A model generated the notes under the pieces. The model did not search any database, was not told the origin of the DNA, and saw nothing but the letters and a program-made list of their open reading frames with translations. Shown here piece after piece: positions 1-5,458 of a stretch of DNA of 10,708 nt; position 1 is the first letter of the stretch, and every line of letters begins with the position of its first letter. The position numbers and the translations under genes are program-made. Origin of the DNA: DASPKW01 sp038244055 (GTDB taxonomy: Bacteria; Planctomycetota; Phycisphaerae; Tepidisphaerales; Tepidisphaeraceae); the NCBI GenBank assembly GCA_038244055.1, contig JBBRTW010000237.1, forward strand, positions 1 through 10,708. The letters are read 5' to 3'.

Positions 1-1
1 A

Positions 2-664
2 ACCCCTCCTCCCTCCACCGCTCTTCCCATCGCTCCAACCGCCGCGTGGATCGCGCTGGCCGGCGTTCTCGCACTCTCCACGACCGCGCTCCTCCTCCAT
101 CGCCCTCGCGCGCTCTGCGCATTTCTCAGCCTCATCGTTCTCGCCCTTACCGCCTATGCCTGGGTGGATAGCTACCCGGCCGCGCGGTTCATCGGGGCCA
201 AGCGCTTCATCCCCGCTTCCGGCCAGAACTCCGAGGAAAAATGGGGCATCACCTCGGCCGATGGGGCACTCCAGTTCGGTTACGAGCAATCCATCTGGGC
301 CGACCTTACCCGCCCCGTGTTTCTCGGCGATTCCACTTCCCCCCTCTGGTCCACCCGCGCTCCGGCCGCGCCCGATGAGGACCCGCCCGCGAAAGCGGCC
401 GCGCGCCTGACGTGGATCAATCAATCCCGCTCCAGCGGCACATCGCTCGGCAATCAAACGCATCGCGCCGTCGTGATCCCTCATTGGCCGATGGTCGCCC
501 TTTTCTCCATCGCCCCCCTCGCCTGGCTGATGGGGAGTTGGCGCGATCGCAAACCGCAACCTAAAGGAAGGTGCCCGAATTGCGGGTATGATCTGCGGGC
601 GACGCCAGAAAGGTGTCCGGAGTGTGGTTTGGCGGTTGGGGAGGGGAAGACAATCAGACAATGA
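2..664 (+). CDS. Membrane protein with C-terminal Cys4 zinc ribbon (5' end outside window)
   Basis: The frame is open from the first base, so the true start lies upstream; 220 residues are visible. Two hydrophobic segments come first (about residues 14-33 and 37-53). A polar, probably extracytoplasmic stretch follows, then a third membrane segment (about 162-180, WPMVALFSIAPLAWLMGSW). A basic linker leads to the zinc ribbon CPNCGYDLRATPERCPECG, with Cys at 191, 194, 205 and 208. This layout, with a membrane core and the ribbon on a presumably cytoplasmic tail, is a recurring planctomycete protein type of unknown function. An internal GTG at 164 would give a shorter protein but would drop both leading membrane segments, so it is not the start. 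The last codons and the TGA stop lie inside the octamer repeat at 649-696, so the extreme C-terminus is repeat-derived. The family assignment is by pattern only. Confidence 0.8.
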   Translation, partial: TPPPSTALPIAPTAAWIALAGVLALSTTALLLHRPRALCAFLSLIVLALTAYAWVDSYPAARFIGAKRFIPASGQNSEEKWGITSADGALQFGYEQSIWADLTRPVFLGDSTSPLWSTRAPAAPDEDPPAKAAARLTWINQSRSSGTSLGNQTHRAVVIPHWPMVALFSIAPLAWLMGSWRDRKPQPKGRCPNCGYDLRATPERCPECGLAVGEGKTIRQ

Positions 665-696
665 GACAATGAGACAATGAGACAATGAGACAATGG
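649..696. repeat. Six tandem copies of an 8-bp unit (GACAATGA)
   Basis: Six contiguous octamers are visible: GACAATCA, four GACAATGA, and GACAATGG. The second copy supplies the TGA stop of the upstream zinc-ribbon gene. The array resembles the short tandemly repeated sequences (7-8 bp units) scattered in cyanobacterial and planctomycete genomes. The unit is not a multiple of three, but every copy after the second lies beyond the stop, so copy-number change there would be tolerated. Confidence 0.9.
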
Positions 697-979
697 GAAG
701 ACATGGAAGTCGCAAAAAGCCAATGTTAGTCCAACAGCGCTCGTTCCGCAGATGAATGATTGGACGAAAACGCCCGCCCTTAACGCCTACGCCCCATGCC
801 GCGCTCCCCACCCCTGCGCCGGCAAACTCGCCAACCCCGCGCCCCCCATAAATCAGCTAGGCCACGGATGAACGCTCTTCCGCACAGCGCTGCGCTGCCG
901 CGCAAACTCATCCGTGCGAATCCGCGTTCATCCGTGGCTTATTTTCTTCGATTTCTCTGCGACTGAATTTCGACTCGCT
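697..979. other. Intergenic region without a supported gene
   Basis: This stretch separates the zinc-ribbon gene (+) from the stop of the DUF488 gene (-). Apart from the inverted repeat at 861-938 I see only a weak pair of 6-bp arms, GTCCAA (731-736) and TTGGAC (761-766). No tRNA, convincing terminator T-run or coding frame is apparent. Confidence 0.6.
861..938. repeat. Inverted repeat GCCACGGATGAACGC ... GCGTTCATCCGTGGC
   Basis: Perfect 15-bp arms lie at 861-875 and 924-938, around a 48-base spacer that contains further CATCCGTG-like words. The phrase 'gccacggatgaac' is a familiar dispersed repeat motif in planctomycete and related genomes (recalled, not searched). The repeat lies about 40 bases past the stop of the minus-strand DUF488 gene and could act as its 3' hairpin, but no T-run follows on that strand. 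No flanking target duplication is visible. Confidence 0.75.
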
Positions 980-1351
980 TCATTCCTCGCTCACCCGCGC
1001 GCTCAGCTCGCTCAGGTATTCGTAGAGCGCCGTGGCCGTGTTGTGGGCTGGGTCATCGCCCTGGTGCGCCAGGGTGAAATTCTCGTTGATGCCGGCCTTG
1101 GCGAGCTGGATCAGGGCCTTGCGATAGGGGCCCTTATCGAGAAACTCGTGGTACTTGCCGCGGAAGTATTCGTAGCCATCGGGATGCTCTTCGTACCATT
1201 CCCAGAGCTCCATCGGCGGACCCAGATGCGTGAGGACGTGGTCGATCGAGCACCACTCGCGGAGGTCCTTGGTGAGCCCGACGGGCTCGACCCAAAGCCG
1301 CTCGCCATCATCCTCTTCCCGCGCCTCCATAAAGTGTTTGATAACGATCAT
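980..1351 (-). CDS. DUF488 family protein
   Basis: The product is 123 residues and soluble. It shows the DUF488 pattern: an N-terminal strand (MIVIKHF), the R-L-W signature at 18-20, a central WEWYEEHPDGYEYFRGKYHEF stretch (about 50-70) matching the family's W...F..RY region, and a C-terminal FTLAHQGDDPAHNTATAL segment matching the 'LLYAAKD..HN.A' block. The biochemical role of DUF488 proteins is not established, so no function is assigned. The start is the ATG at 1351, which has ACGGAG nine to ten bases upstream. A longer reading to 1522 would add about 57 residues unlike the family. The gene is divergent from the 1540 gene across a 188-bp region that probably holds both promoters. A TATAGT hexamer on the minus strand (about 1374-1379) is a possible -10, but no good -35 is seen. 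Confidence 0.75.
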   Translation of the reverse strand: MIVIKHFMEAREEDDGERLWVEPVGLTKDLREWCSIDHVLTHLGPPMELWEWYEEHPDGYEYFRGKYHEFLDKGPYRKALIQLAKAGINENFTLAHQGDDPAHNTATALYEYLSELSARVSEE

Positions 1352-1539
1352 GACCACCGCTCCGTTACGACAACTATAGGCATCGTTTTTCGTTTCGTCT
1401 TCCTGGCCTGACCGATGTCTTAGTCGCCACTGATTAGACGTAAAATAGATTGTGAAGTTTGCGAACGAAGACGGATATCGACCGTGTAATTTCACCCATT
1501 CTTTGTAACGGCCTGTCCACAAACGGGGTGTTTTCCACT

Positions 1540-2430
1540 ATGTATACGGCCGTGAACTCTTTTGATGACAACTCCCAGCGCCACGGCGCGCCTGCGAACC
1601 GCTTGCCAGCGGCCGCCACGGTATCGATCGGCCGGCGATTTGGATGGCCGGCTGCCGCGATCGCGCTGCTGGCGGCGGTATATACTGGCATTGGAAGCAC
1701 ACTCCATGCCGAGCCCGGCCCGCCTTCACAGCCCGTGCCGGCGGCACCGGCGGCGGCGGATTCAAAACCGGCGGATGGCAGTCCGGGAAGTGGGAAGCCG
1801 GCCGATCCCAAGGCTCCCGATCCTAAGACGCCATCGCCCACCACGGTGCCTGCGCCAACGACCGCGCCGATTCCCGCGACCGCGCCGCTGCCCTCGCCCA
1901 GGCAGATCGCCCTCGCCCTCGCGGCCGCGCTCGATAAAAGCGACGCGAATTCGGCCAAATCCCTGGTGATTCCCCAGGGCCATTCCGCAAAGATAGTGGA
2001 TGCGACCATCGCCCTCGCCCAGGCGCTGCGCAAGCTCGATGCGGCCGCCGCCACGCGCTTCCCCGATGCCGGTCAGGGAATTTCCCAGGGCGCGATGCGC
2101 TTCGGCGAGATGCTCAAAGGGGTCGAGCAGGGGCAGGAGAAGATCGAGGGCGATTCCGCCAGTCTTGCGCTGCCGCCGCCTGCGGGCGTGCTTCACCTGA
2201 AGAAGGTCGGCGGCAAGTGGCTCGTCGATATGACCCCGCCGGCCGCGCCATCAGCGACGCCGGCCAGCATCGCGAAGAGTGCCGACCGTCTCCTTAAATT
2301 ATATGATCTATTGGCGCAGGCCGCCGACCAGACCACGGCCGAGATTGCCGCCGGCATTTATCCAACCACCCAGGATGCCGCCGCCGCCCTCACCCGGCGG
2401 ATTCTGCGTGCCCGCCTCCTGGCCGGCTGA
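1540..2430 (+). CDS. Exported or membrane-anchored Ala/Pro-rich protein of unknown function
   Basis: The protein is 296 residues. A polar N-terminus of about 33 residues with Arg at 32-33 precedes a hydrophobic segment (37-55). A plausible signal peptidase site follows LHA at 57, so the protein is exported or signal-anchored. Residues 58-115 are a low-complexity Pro/Ala/Thr/Lys linker. From about 118 on, an Ala-rich, mainly helical region follows, interrupted by a short beta-like stretch (GVLHLKKVGGKWLVDM) similar to the 'LKKVDGKW.V' strands of small periplasmic ligand or NTF2-like domains; that resemblance is weak. I do not recognise the family. The ATG at 1540 is preferred, with GGGGTG about nine bases upstream. 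A TTG at 1459 keeps the frame open but would put 27 more residues ahead of an already long signal. Confidence 0.7.
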   Translation: MYTAVNSFDDNSQRHGAPANRLPAAATVSIGRRFGWPAAAIALLAAVYTGIGSTLHAEPGPPSQPVPAAPAAADSKPADGSPGSGKPADPKAPDPKTPSPTTVPAPTTAPIPATAPLPSPRQIALALAAALDKSDANSAKSLVIPQGHSAKIVDATIALAQALRKLDAAAATRFPDAGQGISQGAMRFGEMLKGVEQGQEKIEGDSASLALPPPAGVLHLKKVGGKWLVDMTPPAAPSATPASIAKSADRLLKLYDLLAQAADQTTAEIAAGIYPTTQDAAAALTRRILRARLLAG

Positions 2431-2493
2431 GCAAAGATCGCAATCCCTCGCATTCACGCGATCCAATTGATCGCGTTTTATGCTGTGCTGTCC

Positions 2494-2610
2494 GTCATGC
2501 TGTGCGCAGCGAAGCATCTTGCCGGCAGTTCAAGGACGCCTGAAGTACGGATTGGCCTTAACGTTCGCGGCAGGATTTTTCGGTCGCCTCAAGCTCCCTC
2601 AAAATGACAG
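2494..2610. repeat. Dispersed 'GTCATnCTGAGnGnAGCGAAG' type repeat, two inverted divergent copies
   Basis: Between the 1540 and 2663 genes, one copy runs forward (GTCATGCTGTGCGCAGCGAAG, from 2494 to about 2526) and ends in CTTGCCGGC. A second, more divergent copy runs in reverse (about 2567-2609) and reads on the minus strand as GTCATTTTGAGGGAGCTTGAGG, ending in ATCCTGCCGC. The shared words (GTCAT, GAAG/GAGG, ATC, TGCCG) match a repeat I know from many GC-rich environmental genomes. A long frame through this stretch (from 2480) would translate the repeat and is not taken as coding. The rest of 2431-2662 shows nothing else. Confidence 0.45.
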
Positions 2611-2648
2611 AACCCTTCCCCGTCTTCATGGCGGGGATGTTTCTTTGG

Positions 2649-2654
2649 TATCCT
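2649..2654 (+). promoter_or_regulatory. Possible -10 hexamer (TATCCT) of a leaderless or very short-leader transcript
   Basis: TATCCT lies eight bases before the ATG at 2663, and no Shine-Dalgarno is visible in that gap. A start of transcription six to eight bases past the hexamer would fall at or next to the ATG. No clear -35 is seen. Confidence 0.3.
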
Positions 2655-2662
2655 TTACAAGC

Positions 2663-3241
2663 ATGTCCCGCCTCATCGCCCGCATCCTCCTTTCGATCTT
2701 CATTTTCCCCCTGGCGGCGCTGGTCTACATGGTCGCGTTCATGGTGCTGGAGACCAACCTGCGCTTTTCGCAATCCAACTACTACGGCCGCGATCGCGAG
2801 GTGATCTGTTTCATCGTGGCCGGCGGGCTCAGTTGGCTTTTCATCGCGGGCTACTGGGTTCTGCTCTGGTTCAAGAGCGTGCAGTGGAGTGGCGGCCGGG
2901 TGGGGCTGACGATCGGCGCGGTCGGGGCGGCGCTGATTGTCGCGGGGATCGCCGGCTCGATGACATCGCCCATCGATCCCTCCTTCGGCGCGTTCGTGGG
3001 CAGCGTGACCGCGCCCCTGCTCTGGCTGGTCGGCACCATCTTCGCCTGGCGCGAAACCGCGGCCGAGCGCGCCGCCCGCATGGACAACTCCGGCCGCGAC
3101 GCCATCGTCTGCCCCACCTGCGGCTACAACCTCACCGGCCTCAAGGAATCGCGTTGCCCGGAGTGCGGAACTCAATTTACATTGGATCAGTTGCTGGTGC
3201 GCCAGCCGCATCGGGAGAGCGCGGCGGAGCTCGGCGAATAA
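2663..3241 (+). CDS. Four-helix membrane protein with C-terminal Cys4 zinc ribbon
   Basis: The protein is 192 residues. Four hydrophobic segments lie at about 5-29, 46-70, 80-99 and 107-129. A short charged linker (ETAAERAARMDNSGRD) leads to the ribbon CPTCGYNLTGLKESRCPECG with Cys at 150, 153, 165 and 168. A polar tail of about 24 residues follows. The even number of helices puts N- and C-termini on the same side, presumably the cytoplasm, where the ribbon would hold zinc. The function is unknown. The membrane part is unlike that of the gene at 2-664, so only the ribbon module is shared. The start at 2663 is chosen because the upstream in-frame sequence is the dispersed repeat. No Shine-Dalgarno is seen. 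Confidence 0.8.
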   Translation: MSRLIARILLSIFIFPLAALVYMVAFMVLETNLRFSQSNYYGRDREVICFIVAGGLSWLFIAGYWVLLWFKSVQWSGGRVGLTIGAVGAALIVAGIAGSMTSPIDPSFGAFVGSVTAPLLWLVGTIFAWRETAAERAARMDNSGRDAIVCPTCGYNLTGLKESRCPECGTQFTLDQLLVRQPHRESAAELGE

Positions 3242-3252
3242 ATGTCATTCAG

Positions 3253-3328
3253 GGTCAGGAGCCGGCCACCAAACAAGCCAAATAGTTCGCAGGGTCTGAC
3301 CGGCTCCTGACCTCCTGACTCCTGACCC
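3253..3328. repeat. 13-bp inverted repeat plus CTCCTGAC octamer repeats after the zinc-ribbon gene
   Basis: GGTCAGGAGCCGG (3253-3265) and CCGGCTCCTGACC (3300-3312) form perfect arms around a 34-base loop, eleven bases after the stop of the 2663 gene. The right arm runs into tandem octamers, CTCCTGAC at 3304-3311 and 3312-3319 and then TCCTGACCC. It could form a 3' hairpin for the plus-strand gene, but only a weak CTTT follows, so I call it a repeat rather than a terminator. Confidence 0.7.
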
Positions 3329-3368
3329 TTTCTCGCAATGCGCCCGGATGCGCGATGGCGCATGAAGG

Positions 3369-3377
3369 GGTCGGGAG
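3369..3377. repeat. Left 9-bp direct repeat (GGTCGGGAG), likely target-site duplication
   Basis: It directly abuts the left terminal inverted repeat of the 3378-3527 element. The identical 9-mer abuts the right end at 3528-3536. An 8-bp duplication with one chance match cannot be excluded. Confidence 0.8.
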
Positions 3378-3527
3378 GGCTCTGTCTCAAACCCCACCGT
3401 GACACGGGCGTCCCGCCCGTGCTGGCGACATGGAGTGGGAAAAGACGCAAGTTCGCCGAAGTTTTTAGTTCAATGTTTCCAGCACGGCCGGGACGGCCGT
3501 GTCACGGGAAAGCATTGAGACAGAGCC
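3378..3527. mobile_element. MITE-like non-autonomous element, 150 bp, 13-bp TIRs
   Basis: The ends are perfect 13-bp terminal inverted repeats, GGCTCTGTCTCAA (3378-3390) and its reverse complement (3515-3527), flanked on both sides by GGTCGGGAG. Inside each TIR, after 6-7 unmatched bases, a second long inverted segment of about 28 bp follows (CCGTGACACGG...CCGTGCTGG). Each copy of that segment is itself a hairpin: CACGGGCG-TCC-CGCCCGTG (3403-3421) and CACGGCCG-GGA-CGGCCGTG (3483-3501). The central 35-40 bases are unpaired. There is no room for a transposase, so mobility would come in trans from a DDE-type IS sharing the TIR. Families with GG-starting TIRs and 8-9 bp duplications (for example ISL3, IS1595, some IS4) are candidates, none confirmed. 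Confidence 0.8.
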
Positions 3528-3536
3528 GGTCGGGAG
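3528..3536. repeat. Right 9-bp direct repeat (GGTCGGGAG)
   Basis: Identical to 3369-3377 and directly adjacent to the right TIR of the MITE-like element. CCTT follows it, which continues the left arm of the older hairpin. Confidence 0.8.
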
Positions 3537-3615
3537 CCTTGGCGACTTTTTCACCTATTGCGCTGTCTGGTGGAAGGCTTCCGACCCCGACGCGCTTCCT
3601 GACCCCGAGCACGAT

Positions 3616-4506
3616 TTACGCCGCGTGTCTGGTCTTGAGCTGCTTGCAGATCTGCACCGTCGCCTTGGATTTGTTCAGCGTATAGAAGTGAATCCCCTCG
3701 CAGCCGTTGGCCAGCAAATCCTGGCACTGGTGGAGCGCATACTCGACGCCGGCCGAATAGACGGCTTCGGGATCGGATTCGAGGCCTTCGAGCTTGGTCA
3801 GCAGCGGATGCGGAATCTTCGCGCCGCACATGCTAATGAAGCGCTTGATCTGCCCGACATTCAAAATCGGCATGAGCCCGGCCACCAGCGGCACGTTGAT
3901 GCCCATCGCGCGGGCCTGATCGCGGAAGCGGTAGAAGTCGGCGTTGTCGAAGAAGAGCTGCGTGACCACAAAGTTCGCCCCCTTGTCGACCTTGGCCTTG
4001 AGGTGTTCCATGTCCCGCGTGCGGTTGAGGCACTGCGGATGGCCTTCGGGATACCCGGCCACGCCGATGCAGAAATCCTGCTTGGCGGAATCGGCCCGCG
4101 AGCGGATGAACTGCGTCAATTGATCGGCGTAGGCGAAGCCGCCTTCGGTGGCGACGAAGCTGGATTGACCGGCCGGGGGGTCGCCGCGGAGGGCCAGGAC
4201 ATTCCGCACGCCTCCGTTCCAGAGATCGTCTAATATCCCGCCAATCTGCTCGGCCGTGTGCCCCACGCACGTCAGATGCGCCATCGACCGGATCTTCAGC
4301 TCATTCTGAATCCGCGCCACCAGCTCGACGGTCTTCTGTCGCGTTGACCCGCCGGCCCCATAAGTCACCGAAACGTAGGATGGTTTGAGCGAATGCAGCT
4401 CGCCGATGGACTGATAAAGCTGCGCCCAGCCTCCCTCGTTTTTGGGGGGGAAGAACTCGAAGGAGATGGTGGGCTGGCCGAGACTGAAAAGACGATCAAT
4501 ACGCAT
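3616..4506 (-). CDS. metF: 5,10-methylenetetrahydrofolate reductase (MetF type)
   Basis: The enzyme reduces 5,10-methylene-THF to 5-methyl-THF with FAD and NAD(P)H, supplying methyl groups for methionine synthesis in the cytoplasm. The 296-residue protein matches the usual MetF length of about 300 and carries the TIM-barrel landmarks: FEFFPPKN with the catalytic Glu at 17, SVTYGAGGST (46-55), LRGDPP with the flavin-contacting Asp at 109, the PEGHP loop (153-157), FVVTQLFFD with Gln at 183, and VPLVAGLMPI (205-214). The start is the ATG at 4506, which has AAGGTG ending seven bases upstream. A GTG three codons earlier overlaps that ribosome site. The gene lies 83 bp after the toxin gene on the same strand and may be reached by read-through. 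No SAM riboswitch is recognisable in the short gap. Confidence 0.95.
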   Translation of the reverse strand: MRIDRLFSLGQPTISFEFFPPKNEGGWAQLYQSIGELHSLKPSYVSVTYGAGGSTRQKTVELVARIQNELKIRSMAHLTCVGHTAEQIGGILDDLWNGGVRNVLALRGDPPAGQSSFVATEGGFAYADQLTQFIRSRADSAKQDFCIGVAGYPEGHPQCLNRTRDMEHLKAKVDKGANFVVTQLFFDNADFYRFRDQARAMGINVPLVAGLMPILNVGQIKRFISMCGAKIPHPLLTKLEGLESDPEAVYSAGVEYALHQCQDLLANGCEGIHFYTLNKSKATVQICKQLKTRHAA

Positions 4507-4569
4507 GAAAAGCACCTTAATGGGTCGTAATGGCGGGTTCTAGGAGGAATATCGGCAGGAGGAGCGCGG

Positions 4570-4584
4570 ACCGTCACTGACGGT
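4570..4584. promoter_or_regulatory. Perfect 15-bp palindrome upstream of metF (possible operator)
   Basis: ACCGTCA-C-TGACGGT has 7-bp arms around a single base. It lies 63 bases before the metF start and 5 bases past the toxin stop on the same strand. The one-base centre makes it more like a dimer-binding DNA site than a good RNA hairpin, and no T-run follows. The regulator is unknown. Confidence 0.4.
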
Positions 4585-4589
4585 GAACG

Positions 4590-4994
4590 TTACCAGACAA
4601 TTGGCACACCATACGCGGGGAACTTGTCATCGGCGCTTATGATGGTCATCCCCTCTGCCTTTGCCTGCGAAATCAATAACCTATCAAAAGGATCACGGTG
4701 CTCACCGCCGGCGATCACCGGGAAATCCAAGCTCGCGACCAGTTCGGTATGCGCGGGCGTGATGTTGAGAACGTCAAACCCCTGGGCGACGATCGACTCG
4801 TGCATGAATTGGGCGTACGGAACATGAAGCACGTACTTCCCAAGGCTGATCTTAATCGAAATCTCCCACAAGGACGCAGGGCTGATAAACTTTGCGTTTG
4901 CGGGGTCAAGGATGTGCTGCCTGGCGGTGTGGCTGAGTTGCGGATCGCCCAGATGAAACCAGAGCCAGGCATGCGTGTCCAAAAGGATCTTCAT
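4590..4994 (-). CDS. PIN-domain toxin (VapC-like ribonuclease)
   Basis: The 134-residue protein is full length for a single-domain PIN toxin, a Mg2+/Mn2+-dependent ribonuclease of type II toxin-antitoxin systems. The acidic site is intact: Asp6 in LLDTHAWLW, Glu44 in SLWEISIK, Asp101 and Asp104 in HRDPFDRLL, and Asp122 in SADDKF. The DTHAWLW start and the HRDPFDR motif fit the Sll0205-like PIN subgroup often paired with Phd/YefM-type antitoxins. The ATG overlaps the stop of the upstream antitoxin gene (ATGA at 4994-4991), which suggests translational coupling and one transcript. The RNA target cannot be told from sequence. Confidence 0.9.
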   Translation of the reverse strand: MKILLDTHAWLWFHLGDPQLSHTARQHILDPANAKFISPASLWEISIKISLGKYVLHVPYAQFMHESIVAQGFDVLNITPAHTELVASLDFPVIAGGEHRDPFDRLLISQAKAEGMTIISADDKFPAYGVPIVW

Positions 4995-5326
4995 CCCATG
5001 TACTCCTGAAAATCTTTCAGGTGTTCCTCATCTTCACTGAGAAGCGTGAGTGTGCCGCGACCCGCACCGAAGATGGGCGCGTGAACTGCATGCTCGTTTC
5101 GTTCCTGGTCCACCTGCTTTGCGCGTACGACGACAAAGGCAAATCCCGGCGGGCCTTCGCGGAGGGATTCGATATGTGCTTCGGAATTCCGCAACCCCTG
5201 GGGCACCCGCACGACCCATGCAACCGTGCCCGCGTCGGTCGTGATTCCAATCGCCTCATGCTCATCCTGCTGTTCGAGCGCCTTGGTCAGCCGCTCGTCC
5301 AGTTGCTCAATGGGGATTGTCGTCAT
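4991..5326 (-). CDS. Putative antitoxin partner of the PIN toxin (Phd/YefM-like N-terminus)
   Basis: The protein is 111 residues. The N-terminus, MTTIPIEQLDERLTKALEQ followed by an EAIGITTDAGTVAWVVRVP segment, follows the Phd/YefM antitoxin pattern of a helix and strands beginning 'I.I.QL...L...L' and 'VITE.GKPVA.LVP'. The C-terminal half (about 55-100) is longer than in most such antitoxins. The end, EEHLKDFQEYMG, looks like the short amphipathic tail that antitoxins insert into the PIN toxin. The gene precedes the toxin and overlaps it by 4 bp, the usual antitoxin-first order. AGAGG lies seven bases before the ATG. Context strongly supports the antitoxin role, while family membership by sequence is moderate. 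Confidence 0.75.
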   Translation of the reverse strand: MTTIPIEQLDERLTKALEQQDEHEAIGITTDAGTVAWVVRVPQGLRNSEAHIESLREGPPGFAFVVVRAKQVDQERNEHAVHAPIFGAGRGTLTLLSEDEEHLKDFQEYMG

Positions 5327-5342
5327 AGTTTGGCCTCTGTTG

Positions 5343-5379
5343 TCTGCTCGTCTCGCAGAACCGTTGCTGCATTATTATA
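5343..5379 (-). promoter_or_regulatory. Candidate promoter and operator of the toxin-antitoxin operon
   Basis: A perfect TATAAT -10 lies on the minus strand at 5379-5374, 47 bases upstream of the antitoxin ATG. No good -35 is seen at the normal spacing. Between the -10 and the ribosome site is a short dyad, TCTGC-7-GCAGA (5343-5359), placed where type II antitoxins commonly bind for autorepression. That role is inference. Confidence 0.45.
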
Positions 5380-5458
5380 CGCTGCGTGAGGGGACGTTGC
5401 CCGCAAATGCGAGCCGTTGTCGCTCTCCCTCAGGGTTGCAAAAATGGCGCGGTCGCAA

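Larger units (their letters stand above)
3367..3588. repeat. Older 15-bp inverted repeat interrupted by the MITE-like element
   Basis: If the 3378-3527 element and one 9-bp duplication are removed, the sequence reads GGGGTCGGGAGCCTT (3367-3377 joined to 3537-3540). The inverse arm AAGGCTTCCGACCCC lies at 3574-3588. These pair with 14 Watson-Crick pairs and one G-T wobble around a 33-base loop. The hairpin lies between the convergent 2663 and metF genes, where a bidirectional terminator would be expected, but no clean T-run follows, so that role is inference. Confidence 0.7.

Noticed and set aside
649..696. CRISPR-like direct repeats
   Set aside because: The units are contiguous 8-mers without spacers, so they are a tandem repeat and not a CRISPR array.
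2480..2662. Longer reading of the zinc-ribbon membrane protein from 2480
   Set aside because: The added 61 residues translate the dispersed repeat at 2494-2610 and precede a natural first membrane helix at the ATG of 2663.
3253..3328. Rho-independent terminator for the 2663 gene
   Set aside because: The 34-base loop and the lack of a T-run make it a weak terminator. The arms merge into octamer repeats, so it is listed as a repeat.
3499..4233. Plus-strand frame of 244 codons
   Set aside because: It is antisense to metF, whose motifs are complete. The start lies inside the MITE-like element.
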